From a virus: a stretch of 64,000 bases of DNA. The notes under the pieces were generated by a model. That model was given only the letters and a program-made list of their open reading frames with translations. It was not told the DNA's origin and ran no database searches. The translations under genes were made by a program, and so were the position numbers. The DNA lies in the IMG/VR virus record IMGVR_UViG_3300025108_000024, positions 28,306 through 92,305 of that record, one strand, 5' to 3'. Shown one piece after another: positions 38,725-48,293 of the stretch. Each line of letters starts with the position of its first letter. The stretch's first letter is position 1.

Positions 38725-39942
38725 TTATGGATTAGTTTGTTGATCAATAGCAGTTTCTCTTACTAGTGGATTACCAGATTGATTAGCTGCATCAACTAAA
38801 GCATCAAGTAAACCTTCCACTGCAGCTTGAGTTGCCGTATCATCACATTTTACAAACACCTCATATACATATTGATCATTATCAAATACACTTGTTGCAT
38901 TGTTCAAACGTGGAATGCTGTGTTGTACATAATAAGTCTTGTATAGAGCAGAACGATCTACTGCAGAAATTACTTCTTCAGAACCTTCAATCTCACGCAT
39001 ACGTATTGCATCTACATTTCCTTGGTGGAATGGTGCTTGTCCGTAAGATTCAGTTAATAGAATATTTCTAAGTACACCTTCTCCAGAAGTTTGTTGCATT
39101 GTACCTGCTGTACTTGTTACAGTACCACAGTCATTACATGGATTTCCTGTTTCATCTAGCATTGAAGCTACTAATTGAACTGGTTCTTTTCCGTGATAAT
39201 CACGTGTATCAAAAGAACAGTCTCCAAACTTAGTATCTACATAAGCACCTTGAAAACTAATTGCTGCAGTTACTTCGTCACCTACTGGATCTGTTGATGG
39301 AGTATAAGTTCCATCTACTATTTCAGCAAATGTATATGATGTAGCTACACCAGCTACTGTTACTACAATTCCACCTTCTTTAATGAATGGAGCAACAATA
39401 GGATCTGCAATTATCATTCTACCAATTTTTGCTAACGCTACTGCTGGATCAAGAAATTCTTGTCCTTCAATACAACATAAACCTGGATCACTACCTTCTC
39501 CGATAGAATCTCCAATAGCATATGCATTACGGTTTAAGAAACGTAAAGCTGGTGCACCTTTTACGTCTAAACGTAACATTAGGTTTTCACCACATGGATG
39601 ACATTTTGATCCTACTGCAACTGTTACACTTGCTGGAGTTGCATTAATACATTCTGATTCCCAGATTCTTGTTAAATACTTAGGATTGATTCCTTTTGAT
39701 TTAACTGATTCTGCATAACCACCATGATTGCCGTTTCCACCAATAGTGTCACTTGCGTGTAAAGATCCTTGTACTAAGTAAGCCAAACCAGGTACTGCTA
39801 AAGCACCAGTGTTTGCTTTCCAAGTTTTTCCATCAACTAGTGCAAGTTGTCCTGCAGCTAAGTCTTGGGTTTTTGTTCCATTAGCAGCACTTGCGTCAAC
39901 TGCTAAAAAGCTTTTATAAAAAGCATGATTAAAATAAGCCAT
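38725..39942 (-). CDS. Probable abundant structural protein, 405 residues
   Basis: The protein has its own promoter motif, a leader and a strong terminator, as expected of a highly made virion protein. It starts AYFNHAFYKSFLAVDASAAN then LAAGQLALVDGKTW, a pattern seen in major tail or surface proteins of other Bacteroidetes phages. The middle and end are mixed alpha/beta, with Cys motifs CHPCGENLMLRL, LCCIEGQEFL and NPCNDCGTVTS that could bind metal or crosslink. The end (YYVQHSIPRLNNATSVFDND, then VFVKCDDTATQAAVEGLLDA) is alpha/beta. Capsid decoration, head fibre or tail-tube role is open; short-tailed crAss-like phages have no long tube. Confidence 0.6.
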   Translation of the reverse strand: MAYFNHAFYKSFLAVDASAANGTKTQDLAAGQLALVDGKTWKANTGALAVPGLAYLVQGSLHASDTIGGNGNHGGYAESVKSKGINPKYLTRIWESECINATPASVTVAVGSKCHPCGENLMLRLDVKGAPALRFLNRNAYAIGDSIGEGSDPGLCCIEGQEFLDPAVALAKIGRMIIADPIVAPFIKEGGIVVTVAGVATSYTFAEIVDGTYTPSTDPVGDEVTAAISFQGAYVDTKFGDCSFDTRDYHGKEPVQLVASMLDETGNPCNDCGTVTSTAGTMQQTSGEGVLRNILLTESYGQAPFHQGNVDAIRMREIEGSEEVISAVDRSALYKTYYVQHSIPRLNNATSVFDNDQYVYEVFVKCDDTATQAAVEGLLDALVDAANQSGNPLVRETAIDQQTNP

Positions 39943-39994
39943 TGTTTTTCAATTTTAAATTATAAATAAAGTTATTGTACGTTTGTACATATAT

Positions 39995-40004
39995 AATATA
40001 CAAA
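39995..40004 (-). promoter_or_regulatory. Promoter-type motif TTTGTATATT
   Basis: Minus-strand copy of the motif in the gap before the 405-residue structural gene, 52 bases upstream of its ATG. Confidence 0.55.
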
Positions 40005-40023
40005 TATTTTTTCATATAAGCAA

Positions 40024-40503
40024 TTAGCTAAGGAATAATAGTTTATACTTAGCTGAATTAATTTCATCTTTTATTAAATCTAGATTACTTACTATTTCAG
40101 AATGAGGCATACAGTATTGTAATTCATCTATCTGAGATGTAAGCATTCTCATATAATCTAAAGCACCATCTACATTTGTTAAAGTTGCAGGTGCTTTATC
40201 TGGATACATTAATATTACTTCACAAGCACCTTGATATCCTTCTGCTATAGTATCTACTAAATCAGGTAATGAATCATATAATTCATTTAATGCTTTATGT
40301 TGTGCAAAAGAACCATCACCTGTTACTTGTAAATGTAATTTATGAAAGCTTGTACGTGCATTCATTATTTCAACAACTAATGATGCTGTCTTTGCATCTA
40401 CTTCTTTCATTTCATTAGATCTAGTACCCATAACTTTTTTGGTTGATGGTCTAGATAGTTTACCCGTAGCTTTGGCTTTTAAAGGTCTTTTATACGTATC
40501 CAT
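40024..40503 (-). CDS. Dps-like ferritin-fold protein, 159 residues
   Basis: Residues 38-159 are a helical bundle. The segment SFHKLHLQVTGDGSFAQHKA then LNELYDSLPDLVDTIAEGYQ matches the Dps ferroxidase region (LHWNV.G..F..LH......DEIAE). H57, H69, D84 and E88 have the Dps spacing 12, 15 and 4, equal to H51, H63, D78 and E82 of E. coli Dps; the D67 position is Asn. The basic first 35 residues (KRPLKAKATGKLSRPSTKK) could bind DNA, as in Dps. I recall a related family (DUF5856) in Bacteroidetes phages. The gene overlaps the ring-type gene by one base, so it is in the virion operon. Whether it binds iron, or is only a structural helix bundle, is unknown. Confidence 0.7.
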   Translation of the reverse strand: MDTYKRPLKAKATGKLSRPSTKKVMGTRSNEMKEVDAKTASLVVEIMNARTSFHKLHLQVTGDGSFAQHKALNELYDSLPDLVDTIAEGYQGACEVILMYPDKAPATLTNVDGALDYMRMLTSQIDELQYCMPHSEIVSNLDLIKDEINSAKYKLLFLS

Positions 40504-41204
40504 TAATTATTTCTTTCTGCTGTTTGTTGATTAGTTTGATACTGATTAAAGTTTTCTATGTCACCTGCAATTAAAGATGCAGTTTCATCTATTAATACTT
40601 CTACTATATCATCTTTAAACTCAGATTCAACTTGAGTTCCAGTTGCAGTACCATCAAATGGATTTTGACAACCTAGTATTTCTATACGTCTTGGTTGTCT
40701 ATAGTAAGTTAAATCAACATCTGTAATAGTAAAATCTCTTCTATATACTCTTATATCATTACCTATCCAAGTACAGAATGTTTCTCCCCATTCATAATCT
40801 GGTCTTTTTAAAGGATCTCTTAAAATTAAATCTACATTAGCTTCTTCTGCTAAGTAAACTGTCATTGATCTAGGATCAGGACAACAATCACTTGTAGCAA
40901 AAGCAGATATCCTTTTAAATTCCATATAGTTATCTGGTATAGCTGTTGATTCAAAATAATCATTTGTAGAAAAACCAGGTAAGTTTACCTCTGTTAAAAG
41001 TATTTGAAGATCATCTATTCTTCTCTTAGACATCTCATCACCTTCACGGTACATATTATTACCGTGAAGCTGACGTCTTACCCATTCAACTTGAGCTTTA
41101 TTAAATGCCTCTACAATTTGCCAACATTCAATGTTATCAAAATCATTGCTAGAAAGCTTATTAAGCCTTTGTTTTATTTTAATTTGTAGAGTTGAGTTAT
41201 TCAT
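40503..41204 (-). CDS. Portal-adaptor (ring-type) structural protein, 233 residues
   Basis: Starts STLQIKIKQRLNKLSSND then IECWQIVEAFNKAQVEWVRR, a helical opening typical of head-tail connectors, followed by a beta region (NDIRVYRRDFTITDVDLTYY) and PRRIEILGCQNPFDG, and a helical C-terminus (DIVEVLIDETASLIAGDIEN). This alpha-beta-alpha pattern is found in portal-attached adaptors of podoviruses, including crAss-like phages. It overlaps the Dps-like gene by one base. Position between the capsid-associated gene and the Dps-like gene supports a head-completion role. The exact ring cannot be told. Confidence 0.65.
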   Translation of the reverse strand: MNNSTLQIKIKQRLNKLSSNDFDNIECWQIVEAFNKAQVEWVRRQLHGNNMYREGDEMSKRRIDDLQILLTEVNLPGFSTNDYFESTAIPDNYMEFKRISAFATSDCCPDPRSMTVYLAEEANVDLILRDPLKRPDYEWGETFCTWIGNDIRVYRRDFTITDVDLTYYRQPRRIEILGCQNPFDGTATGTQVESEFKDDIVEVLIDETASLIAGDIENFNQYQTNQQTAERNN

Positions 41205-41215
41205 TATATGTTAAG

Positions 41216-42232
41216 TTATGAGTTCCAATAAGGTTCTACTTTAGATAGTAAACTTAACAATGTATCTTCATTACCTGGATCTTTAAGATATTCAATTACT
41301 TCACCAGATCTTTTACCTAGTTTTTCTGAACTATCCATTGACTCAATCCAACCTGAAGATTTAGGAACTAAGAATCTGTAGTACATAGCATCTTTTACTA
41401 ATGCTCTGATTTTAAGATCTTCCATAGAACTATTAGATGCTTCTAAAAATTGCTTAGATGCTCTTTTTCTATTTCCTTCTGTTCCTTCACCGTTAATGTA
41501 CATATCCATATTTTCGTACATTATGTCATTTGGTGTAGACTTTGTGTATTGAACACTTTCTAAATCTACACACTTTGCAACATACATCAACTTAGTTGTA
41601 TCAGTATCATACATATTTTGTAAAGCAACTAAAGCTTTATTTCTCAGCTTAGTATACTCTGTTCTTTCACTAATGGTTTCTTCTAGTTGGTCTAAATAAA
41701 ACTTTGGTGGATTTACAGCTTTCTTAGCTTCTTTCAATGATTTACCTACCATTGAAAATCCACCTGCATTTATAGCATATATCTTTATAAGATCATATGG
41801 ATCTTTTACAGGATCTAAGAATACTGGATCATTACCACATCTTAGGCTTATTCTTGACCAGAACTTATCATTGTCTGGTTTTAATAATGTTACTTTATTC
41901 CAAAAATCTTTATCTTCAAGATCTATGACATTAGACGCTAATTCAGCTTCTAATTGAGCAACTACTTTTCTTATCTCTTTTACTTTTACTTCTTTATCTC
42001 CTGGAGGTAACATCTTTACATCTGGTGCAAATTCATTTAGTCCAGTAACATATCTTTTAACTCCATTTAGTTCTAGACATGCTAAAGATTCTTCATGCCA
42101 TACTCCTTCATGAAGTGCCATACCATATTGTTCAAGCCCCATGTTTTGTCTGCTTGGGTTAAAGTACGGTCTTACAGCAATAGCATTATTTTTGCCAAGC
42201 TGATATTTTTCTACAATAGTGTAATCACTCAT
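41216..42232 (-). CDS. Capsid-associated protein, 338 residues
   Basis: No enzyme motif recognised. The N-terminal third is beta (AVRPYFNPSRQNMGLEQYG, LACLELNGVKRYVTGLNEFA), then a predominantly helical region with RKVVAQLEAELASNV, PKFYLDQLEETISERTEYTK and KFLEAS-type charged helices. Proteins of this length directly after the major capsid gene are frequent in crAss-like phages, where they may be auxiliary capsid or connector parts. An upstream inverted repeat could control it. There is a terminator between it and the major capsid gene, so it is transcribed separately. Confidence 0.5.
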   Translation of the reverse strand: MSDYTIVEKYQLGKNNAIAVRPYFNPSRQNMGLEQYGMALHEGVWHEESLACLELNGVKRYVTGLNEFAPDVKMLPPGDKEVKVKEIRKVVAQLEAELASNVIDLEDKDFWNKVTLLKPDNDKFWSRISLRCGNDPVFLDPVKDPYDLIKIYAINAGGFSMVGKSLKEAKKAVNPPKFYLDQLEETISERTEYTKLRNKALVALQNMYDTDTTKLMYVAKCVDLESVQYTKSTPNDIMYENMDMYINGEGTEGNRKRASKQFLEASNSSMEDLKIRALVKDAMYYRFLVPKSSGWIESMDSSEKLGKRSGEVIEYLKDPGNEDTLLSLLSKVEPYWNS

Positions 42233-42277
42233 TTTTTTGGTTTTTAAAAATTAATAATGTTTGTTTTCAACTCAAAA

Positions 42278-42293
42278 GTAGATATTTATCTAC
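42278..42293. repeat. Short inverted repeat (operator-like)
   Basis: GTAGATA and TATCTAC around TT, 46 bases before the ATG of the 338-residue gene, in a spacer without another gene. It may be a binding site or an RNA hairpin in the leader. Confidence 0.5.
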
Positions 42294-42371
42294 AATTATT
42301 ATTAATATTTCTAAAGCCAGGATTTACCTGACTATAGTTATTTGAGGAGAATAACACTTAACTCACATTAA

Positions 42372-42410
42372 AAATAAAAAAAGGAGGAAGTTTTACCCAC
42401 CTCCTTTTTA
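42372..42410 (-). terminator. Intrinsic terminator after the major capsid gene
   Basis: On the minus strand AAAAAGGAGG pairs with CCTCCTTTTT around a short loop, then a run of seven T. It begins about 16 bases after the capsid stop codon. Confidence 0.85.
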
Positions 42411-42425
42411 GTTATTAAGTATATA

Positions 42426-44045
42426 TTAGAATGAACCTCCTGTTACAGGATTTCTCATTACAATTTTTAATACTTTGGTTGGATCCTTCACCCAGATAGC
42501 TGGCATGGTTTGAGTCATATAAACTCTATAACCATTAAAGTTACCTGTAGAAGCAAAACCTTGAGTTCTTCCCATGTAGTCCATAGTACCATTTTGGTAG
42601 AACCACTTAAGTTGATTATCCCAAGATAACTTCAATAAGTGAATGTTATCATTTCCATTTTCTGTCACATCAAAGATAATGAAGCTATAAGAGCTTAAAG
42701 GACGTCCATCAATTAATGGATTCTCTACATCATTTGTGTGAAGATTATCAAATGCAGGGTTAAGTACAAACTTAACGTTAGCAAGGAAAGGAATAGTAAA
42801 GCTTGTGTAAGCAAAACCGAAATCTAAATCCATTCCTGAACCTTTTACTGCACCAATATCACTAGCGTTTTGAACTAATCCAGAACCATATACTTCATCA
42901 GCAATAGCTTTGTTGATTAATTGCATTCCACCAATACCTGTTTGTACAACAAGTTGTCTACTTGGGTCTGGCCCTTTGAACTCAACTTTACCTTGATAGA
43001 AGTTGTATAGCTCAGACTTGAACATATCAAGTGAGAAAGCAGACTTGTTATATACTCTTTTGAAAGAGTTATCTAACTGAGACCAAAGACCTACAGATAA
43101 TCTAATATCATCTGGTCCATCTTGTTTTACTTTTCCACCTTTACCCCACATTAGGTAAGTTTCAATATCATTTGCAATCTTGCTCAAGTGAGCAGCTTCC
43201 ATGTTTGTAACGAAAGTTCTAGACAAACGTCCATCTTCAAATGCTTCTCTAGCACCTGCTTTTCCCATTCCAGCTACCAACTCATCAATTGATGATACAG
43301 AAGGATTGTTTGGATCTTGGTCAAAGTTTCTCCAGATCTCTGTTACAGGTACAGTACCATCAGCATTCAAACCACCTTTAATCATAAGATCAGCACGGCT
43401 AGAAATAGAATAGTGTACATGTGCCTCAGCTCCACCAACAAAGTTGTAGAACTCACGGAATCCAGAACCAGTTTCAATATCAGAGAATCTTTCACCATAT
43501 TCACCTCTTGCAGAACCTTTTCTAAAGAATTTAGTTCCTGGAGCTAAGTATGCGTTATCTAATGATGCTGCACTGTTATTGTTTACAAGTTGTACAGTGT
43601 AGATGTATCCATCACCTGCAGGGATAATATCATCTGCAGTAATGTACAATTCTAAACCGTTGTACTTGTCATAAGTAATGATATCACCATGACCAAAGCT
43701 TCTTTTTGAAACTTTAATCTTGAATGTAGTACCATCTACACCTTTTGTGTCATTTGCTGGCTCAATGTCAGCTACAACAAAAGGTAAATCTTGAGCGATT
43801 GGAGTTTGCCATTTATACTCCCCACGCGCGTTGTCTACCATGATTGTGTTCTTTCCACCAAAAGAAGCCATTTGATACAAAGGCATTTCTACCTTTTGGG
43901 TCATTGCCCAAAGATCAACTGGTCCCATATCCATAGGCTCAGAAGATCCAAGCATTTGGGTTAGGTGATAAGAATCAACATGAGAGCTCGCTTTGTAAGC
44001 AGTATCTCTTAGGAAAATTCCATTGTTTAATACAGGAGTTGCCAT
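42426..44045 (-). CDS. Major capsid protein, 539 residues
   Basis: By position (portal, scaffold-like, this gene) and size this is the HK97-fold major capsid protein. The N-terminal arm (ATPVLNNGIFLRDTAYKAS) is followed by SSEPMDMGPVDLWAMTQKVE and a beta/helix core with a long spine-type helix near 255-290 (REAFEDGRLSRTFVTNMEAA). The C-terminal part includes LANVKFVLNPAFDNLH and DVTENGNDNIHLLKLSWDNQ. Codon choice and G+C are a little higher than in the neighbours, as often in strongly expressed genes. Its leader contains repeated AACAATTA units. A strong terminator follows. Confidence 0.8.
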   Translation of the reverse strand: MATPVLNNGIFLRDTAYKASSHVDSYHLTQMLGSSEPMDMGPVDLWAMTQKVEMPLYQMASFGGKNTIMVDNARGEYKWQTPIAQDLPFVVADIEPANDTKGVDGTTFKIKVSKRSFGHGDIITYDKYNGLELYITADDIIPAGDGYIYTVQLVNNNSAASLDNAYLAPGTKFFRKGSARGEYGERFSDIETGSGFREFYNFVGGAEAHVHYSISSRADLMIKGGLNADGTVPVTEIWRNFDQDPNNPSVSSIDELVAGMGKAGAREAFEDGRLSRTFVTNMEAAHLSKIANDIETYLMWGKGGKVKQDGPDDIRLSVGLWSQLDNSFKRVYNKSAFSLDMFKSELYNFYQGKVEFKGPDPSRQLVVQTGIGGMQLINKAIADEVYGSGLVQNASDIGAVKGSGMDLDFGFAYTSFTIPFLANVKFVLNPAFDNLHTNDVENPLIDGRPLSSYSFIIFDVTENGNDNIHLLKLSWDNQLKWFYQNGTMDYMGRTQGFASTGNFNGYRVYMTQTMPAIWVKDPTKVLKIVMRNPVTGGSF

Positions 44046-44050
44046 AATTG

Positions 44051-44087
44051 TTAATTGTTATTTAAGTTAATTATTAATTGTTATTTA
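44051..44087 (-). repeat. Direct repeats in the capsid gene leader
   Basis: A 14-base unit (TAAATAACAATTAA on the minus strand) occurs at 44051-44064 and 44074-44087, and AACAATTA recurs at the ATG itself. The leader has no Shine-Dalgarno sequence. It may help translation as an A/T-only, unstructured leader. Confidence 0.6.
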
Positions 44088-44096
44088 TTCTTGTTA

Positions 44097-45386
44097 CTAA
44101 AATCTTTTAAATATGTTGTTACTTCTAGGTAACTTTTTCTTGGTAGACTTTTTTCTACCTTCTGTCTCACGCTCTTGTACTCCAAGAGATGATCCTCCAC
44201 TATTGCTTTGTTCAGTCTTTAACTTTCTTACTGTGCTTTCTACACTCTTCTGTGCACCCTTCTCCATTATTCTGGTCTTATAACCATCTGGATCTGATAG
44301 TAACCATAGAGCTTCAGAAATCAATGTATAGTTTGGTTCAACAAACTGATACTTCTCAAGCAAATGACCTAACAAGTTCGTATTTCTTCCACTTACTGAA
44401 GGATAATTTGGTTGAACTAATCCGTTGTATAGCATAGACTGTGTCTTTCTATCAACTTTTAATTCTCCTAAGCTACCTTCTTTAAGAGTATTATATACGT
44501 TCTCCATATATTGCTTTGAAGCTTGTTCTTGCTGTGCCTTGCGCATTTCCTGCTCTTCAAGTTTTTTAGCTAAAACTTTTTCTTGCATCTTATCCAATTT
44601 AGGTTTAAACTTTGAAGCTTGACTTTCAAGCTTACCTAAATCTTTCCAGATTTCAATTTCTTCTGCAATCTCTTCAGCATCACCATATCCTGTAGCTTGT
44701 AGGTAATCTCTGATTATTACTTCTTGATCACTTTCTTTTTTAACATCTAAGCTCTTTTTTTCTTCAGCTTGTGCTAGAGTTGAAAATAATCCTTTTAAAT
44801 CAGTACCACCATCAGCCACATAACGTGCTGCTATTTGGAGTTCTTGCGGCAAACTTTCAAAGAACTGTTTTGGAGTTTCTCTTCTAACTTGGTTTGCCTT
44901 TTCTTCCAAGTTAGCTTCTATTAATTCCTCCCAATCTTTAGCAGAATAATCATCAAAAGATTTGTCATCATCAAAAGGAACAATTTTATCATCTTTTATA
45001 AGCTTGTTAAATACATCACCTATTCCAGAAATTTTCTTTCTTCCTCTTTTAACTTTCTTATCTTCTACTTCATCTGCTTCATCTACTTCTAATGCATCAA
45101 ATATATCATCTGCATCTTCTGTAGTTTTAGCATCATCTGCTTTTTTTTCTTCTGTATCTACTTCAGCTGATGCTTCTGTTTCAACTTCTTTTGTTACTTC
45201 TTTTTCTTCTTCTATTTCAGTAAAAGAAAAATCTGCTTCTTTAGTTGGTTTACTAAATACTGACTTAGGTTTGCTTTCTTCTGGTACTGTTACACTATCT
45301 GCTCCAGCGGCTCCGTCAAAAAGGCTATCTAAATCAATGTTTTCTTGAGTAACTTTACTCTCTACTGTTTTAGTATCTGTTGCCAT
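44097..45386 (-). CDS. Scaffolding or capsid-assembly protein, 429 residues
   Basis: Acidic, low-complexity N-terminal half with many Glu, Asp and Val (EVTKEVETEASAEVDTEEKK; DAKTTEDADDIFDALEVDEA) then a Lys-rich linker (KVKRGRKKISGIGDVFNKL), then helical coiled-coil segments (KPKLDKMQEKVLAKKLEEQE). Position between portal and major capsid genes and this composition fit a scaffold, which fills the procapsid and is removed. A basic C-terminus (GRKKSTKKKLPRSNNIFKRF) could bind the capsid. The stop TAG is directly followed by TAA. Confidence 0.65.
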   Translation of the reverse strand: MATDTKTVESKVTQENIDLDSLFDGAAGADSVTVPEESKPKSVFSKPTKEADFSFTEIEEEKEVTKEVETEASAEVDTEEKKADDAKTTEDADDIFDALEVDEADEVEDKKVKRGRKKISGIGDVFNKLIKDDKIVPFDDDKSFDDYSAKDWEELIEANLEEKANQVRRETPKQFFESLPQELQIAARYVADGGTDLKGLFSTLAQAEEKKSLDVKKESDQEVIIRDYLQATGYGDAEEIAEEIEIWKDLGKLESQASKFKPKLDKMQEKVLAKKLEEQEMRKAQQEQASKQYMENVYNTLKEGSLGELKVDRKTQSMLYNGLVQPNYPSVSGRNTNLLGHLLEKYQFVEPNYTLISEALWLLSDPDGYKTRIMEKGAQKSVESTVRKLKTEQSNSGGSSLGVQERETEGRKKSTKKKLPRSNNIFKRF

Positions 45387-45426
45387 TTTATTGTTGGTTT
45401 TTGTAATTGTTAATTCTTACATATAC

Positions 45427-45436
45427 AATATACAAA
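45427..45436 (-). promoter_or_regulatory. Promoter-type motif TTTGTATATT before the scaffold gene
   Basis: Minus-strand copy, 40 bases before the ATG of the scaffold gene, in the gap to the portal gene. Confidence 0.5.
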
Positions 45437-45485
45437 CATTTTTACAAATAAACTTAAGAAATGCATACAACATAAATCATTTTGT

Positions 45486-45504
45486 GCAGTATATAGCTAT
45501 CTAT
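45486..45504 (-). promoter_or_regulatory. 19-base element shared with the rightward region
   Basis: The minus strand reads ATAGATAGCTATATACTGC; the plus strand at 59937-59955 reads ATAGTTAGCTATATACTGC (18 of 19 identical). Both are oriented towards the downstream gene, about 99 and 90 bases before its ATG. Confidence 0.55.
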
Positions 45505-45525
45505 ATTTTTTCTTCTTAATTAAGC

Positions 45526-48291
45526 TTATTTTTTTGGTTTGTTATCCTTCTTATTGGACTTAACATCATATTTATTTTTATTCTCTCTTGCAATTTGTAA
45601 TTGCTTATCTGCAATTTCTCTTTGAGTAGAAAGCTTTTCTCTATCAATGTTTAATTTATCTGTAGTAAATGAGTTTTTAACTGAGGCTTGTTCTCTCTTA
45701 AAGTTCATTTCCTCACGTTTTTCATTATTCCTCCTAATATCTTTCATGCTATCCTGGAAGTCAGATACTTGATTTTGATTTATATCACTTTGTGCACCAT
45801 ATCCAGCAGATCTAATCTCAGCAACTTGGAGTTTGTTTTGACGTTCTTTGTCATTTTCACTTATCTCCATTTGTATTTTTGCTTGAGCCTCTTCTGCTTG
45901 AGCTTTTAATTGTTGCTCTTGCATTTGTCTCTGTTGCTGCATTTCTTGTTCTCTTTGTGATTGAGTTTTCATTTCAGCTTCCTTCAAGATATCAGATACT
46001 TCAGCAATAGACTCAGCTTTAATAATATTACCTAAGTCATAAATACTAGCACCACTTGTGTTATTTTGTATTGCAAGTTGTTTTAATTGATCCAGTATAG
46101 ATCTATGATTTGTTTTAGTTGTTGCAAAAACATTAAAGTCTCTCAATAAAAGATCAGTACCGTTTATTTGAAAGTTTACTTTTTCTGCCTCAGAGCTTAT
46201 ATAAGAGAGTCTAACGCTTGGGTTAGTACTATAGTAGTGTTGAGCTAGATCTGTTCTCATTTGATGTACTCTAGGCATTAGGTGATCTGAATGCTGTGTA
46301 AAGTAGACTTCAGTTTGAGCATATGATTGATTCATTGCTTGTGTAACACCTGTTGCTGTTTGTTGAGCTATAGGAGCACCCAGTCTTTGTGGATTAATAC
46401 CTATTGCATCAAATGCTTGTTGTTTAAAATAATTAGCTAATTGAATACGTGACATTAATCTACCAGTCTGCTCCATGTTAAGAGTTTGGTAATGATTAAA
46501 GTTTGTAGCATTTTCTGTATTAGTAATTGAAGTATCTAAAGGTAGCATTTGGAAATCTTTCATTGCTACATAGGCTTTTGCATAATTGCCCTTACCCCAA
46601 TCTTCACCCATAGAATGACGTGGTAAAGCATTTTGATCAAACATAATAACAGTACCTAGTTCATCTACTAGTATATCTGCTATTTGATTATTAACCATAT
46701 TATAACCTACTTGATAAGCTTTCATTAAATCAACCAATGAAGTAGATCTTGTATTTCTATCAGAGAATACTCTCCCTTCTACAGGTAGTTTACATCCATA
46801 TAATGAACTATCACCTTTAAACTGAAATGGTATTCTACCGGGTTTCTTTCTGTTAATACCTAAATAAATAGGATTCATATCTTTTGATGAATCAGCTTTC
46901 CAAAAACCTGGGAAATTAGCACCAATTTTGACACCACCCCAAACTTCATTAATCCAAATCCAATCTATATGCTCTCCCTGTACTAAAGTATTTTTGCTTT
47001 TGTTTTTAAATATAGTAGAATCATATATTGGTTTTTCTGTAACTTTAAATGTTTCATCAATGATCTCTTGCATTACTTGACCATCTTCTGTTATCTTAGT
47101 TAAATGACCAACTTTACGTTGTGTTTTCCAATACGTAGTTGTAACCCTCATTAAAGATCCCTCACCCCAGTTAGGTAAATCATCTCCTTCATTTAAAATA
47201 GAACCTATTATATCACCACCACTTGTTGAGTTGCTAGCCCAGTTACTCATAAACTGTCTGTAGCCTAAACTAGGAGCGTTTGTATTCCACTCGTGAGATT
47301 TAGTAGCATCATAATAAGTACCATCATTTTGATATCCGGATACTTGGTATTTAGCTGATTTAGCAGGATATATTTTTTGTAAGGATGTTAATTGCTTTTC
47401 ATCCATTAAGTAACCATACTTATCTATCACATCTGCAATAGTCATTAAATCAACTTTACCTGCATAGTTAGATTGAGATATATATCTTGCATCTGGTGAC
47501 TTCTGATAAAATGTTAATACCGGATTCCATAACTCTACATCATAGTCATCTTCCATCATTCTAAAATGCCAGAATTCTCTATCTGTAATAAGCATGTCTC
47601 TAAAAGCTCTTTCTTCCAGTTCTTGCATATTAAATCTCTCAGTATCAACATTCAATTGATGAGTGGCCCATTCTTCTACTAATGATCTATAATCCTTTGT
47701 AAAAAAATCTTGTATCTCTGGTAATGATTTTAATGCTTCAGGGTTCATTTTTTTCTGAGCTTCTTCTGATTCAGGATCCATTCCCATTTGAATCATGTTC
47801 ATCATCATTTTGTTTGAAGCATCTCTTAAAAGATTTTCTTCAATCATAGCTCTTTTCTGCTCAAGCATTTCATTATAAGAAAGATCATCAACAGCTCTGA
47901 ATTGCACTCTGCTTAATCTTTTAGAAAATTCTCCAGATAGTACGTTTATAACGTTTGGAATAATAGGATAAAATTTTAATTCCAGTGCTGACTCATCTTC
48001 TTGAGTAAGTGTATCTAGTAAATCTTTATATTCATTGTCATCTTCAACTATATAGTCTGTTTTATCTATAATTCCTTTAGCAAGCTTATAGTTTTTCAAT
48101 AATTTTCTAGCATTCTGTTTTAGAAACTGCATACCTTGCACTTCTAACCAATCTAAATTCCAAGCAGCCCAATCATCATCTTTCTTTTTAGCCGGCAAGA
48201 ATTGTATAGGTTGTGTCAAACTAGAAGAAGCACCAGAGCCTGATTCAGCTTTAGCACCATTCTTCAATTGCATTGCGTTATATACTTTCAT
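45526..48291 (-). CDS. Portal protein, 921 residues (crAss-like)
   Basis: N-terminal part carries AAWNLDWLEVQGMQFLKQNA and RKLLKNYKLAKGIIDKTDYI, an opening I link to crAss-like portals. The body (about 90-760) mixes helices and strands; LAQHYYSTNPSVRLSYISSE and NINPQ-type segments (AFDAIGINPQRLGAPIAQ) are typical of the wing and stem. The C-terminal 160 residues are a long Gln/Glu/Lys-rich coiled coil (EQEMQQQRQMQEQQLKAQAE), ending with KKDNKPKK, much like the inner barrel extension of some portals. It lies 2 bases downstream of terL. As the ring at the capsid vertex it passes DNA in and out. Confidence 0.82.
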   Translation of the reverse strand: MKVYNAMQLKNGAKAESGSGASSSLTQPIQFLPAKKKDDDWAAWNLDWLEVQGMQFLKQNARKLLKNYKLAKGIIDKTDYIVEDDNEYKDLLDTLTQEDESALELKFYPIIPNVINVLSGEFSKRLSRVQFRAVDDLSYNEMLEQKRAMIEENLLRDASNKMMMNMIQMGMDPESEEAQKKMNPEALKSLPEIQDFFTKDYRSLVEEWATHQLNVDTERFNMQELEERAFRDMLITDREFWHFRMMEDDYDVELWNPVLTFYQKSPDARYISQSNYAGKVDLMTIADVIDKYGYLMDEKQLTSLQKIYPAKSAKYQVSGYQNDGTYYDATKSHEWNTNAPSLGYRQFMSNWASNSTSGGDIIGSILNEGDDLPNWGEGSLMRVTTTYWKTQRKVGHLTKITEDGQVMQEIIDETFKVTEKPIYDSTIFKNKSKNTLVQGEHIDWIWINEVWGGVKIGANFPGFWKADSSKDMNPIYLGINRKKPGRIPFQFKGDSSLYGCKLPVEGRVFSDRNTRSTSLVDLMKAYQVGYNMVNNQIADILVDELGTVIMFDQNALPRHSMGEDWGKGNYAKAYVAMKDFQMLPLDTSITNTENATNFNHYQTLNMEQTGRLMSRIQLANYFKQQAFDAIGINPQRLGAPIAQQTATGVTQAMNQSYAQTEVYFTQHSDHLMPRVHQMRTDLAQHYYSTNPSVRLSYISSEAEKVNFQINGTDLLLRDFNVFATTKTNHRSILDQLKQLAIQNNTSGASIYDLGNIIKAESIAEVSDILKEAEMKTQSQREQEMQQQRQMQEQQLKAQAEEAQAKIQMEISENDKERQNKLQVAEIRSAGYGAQSDINQNQVSDFQDSMKDIRRNNEKREEMNFKREQASVKNSFTTDKLNIDREKLSTQREIADKQLQIARENKNKYDVKSNKKDNKPKK

Positions 48292-48293
48292 AT

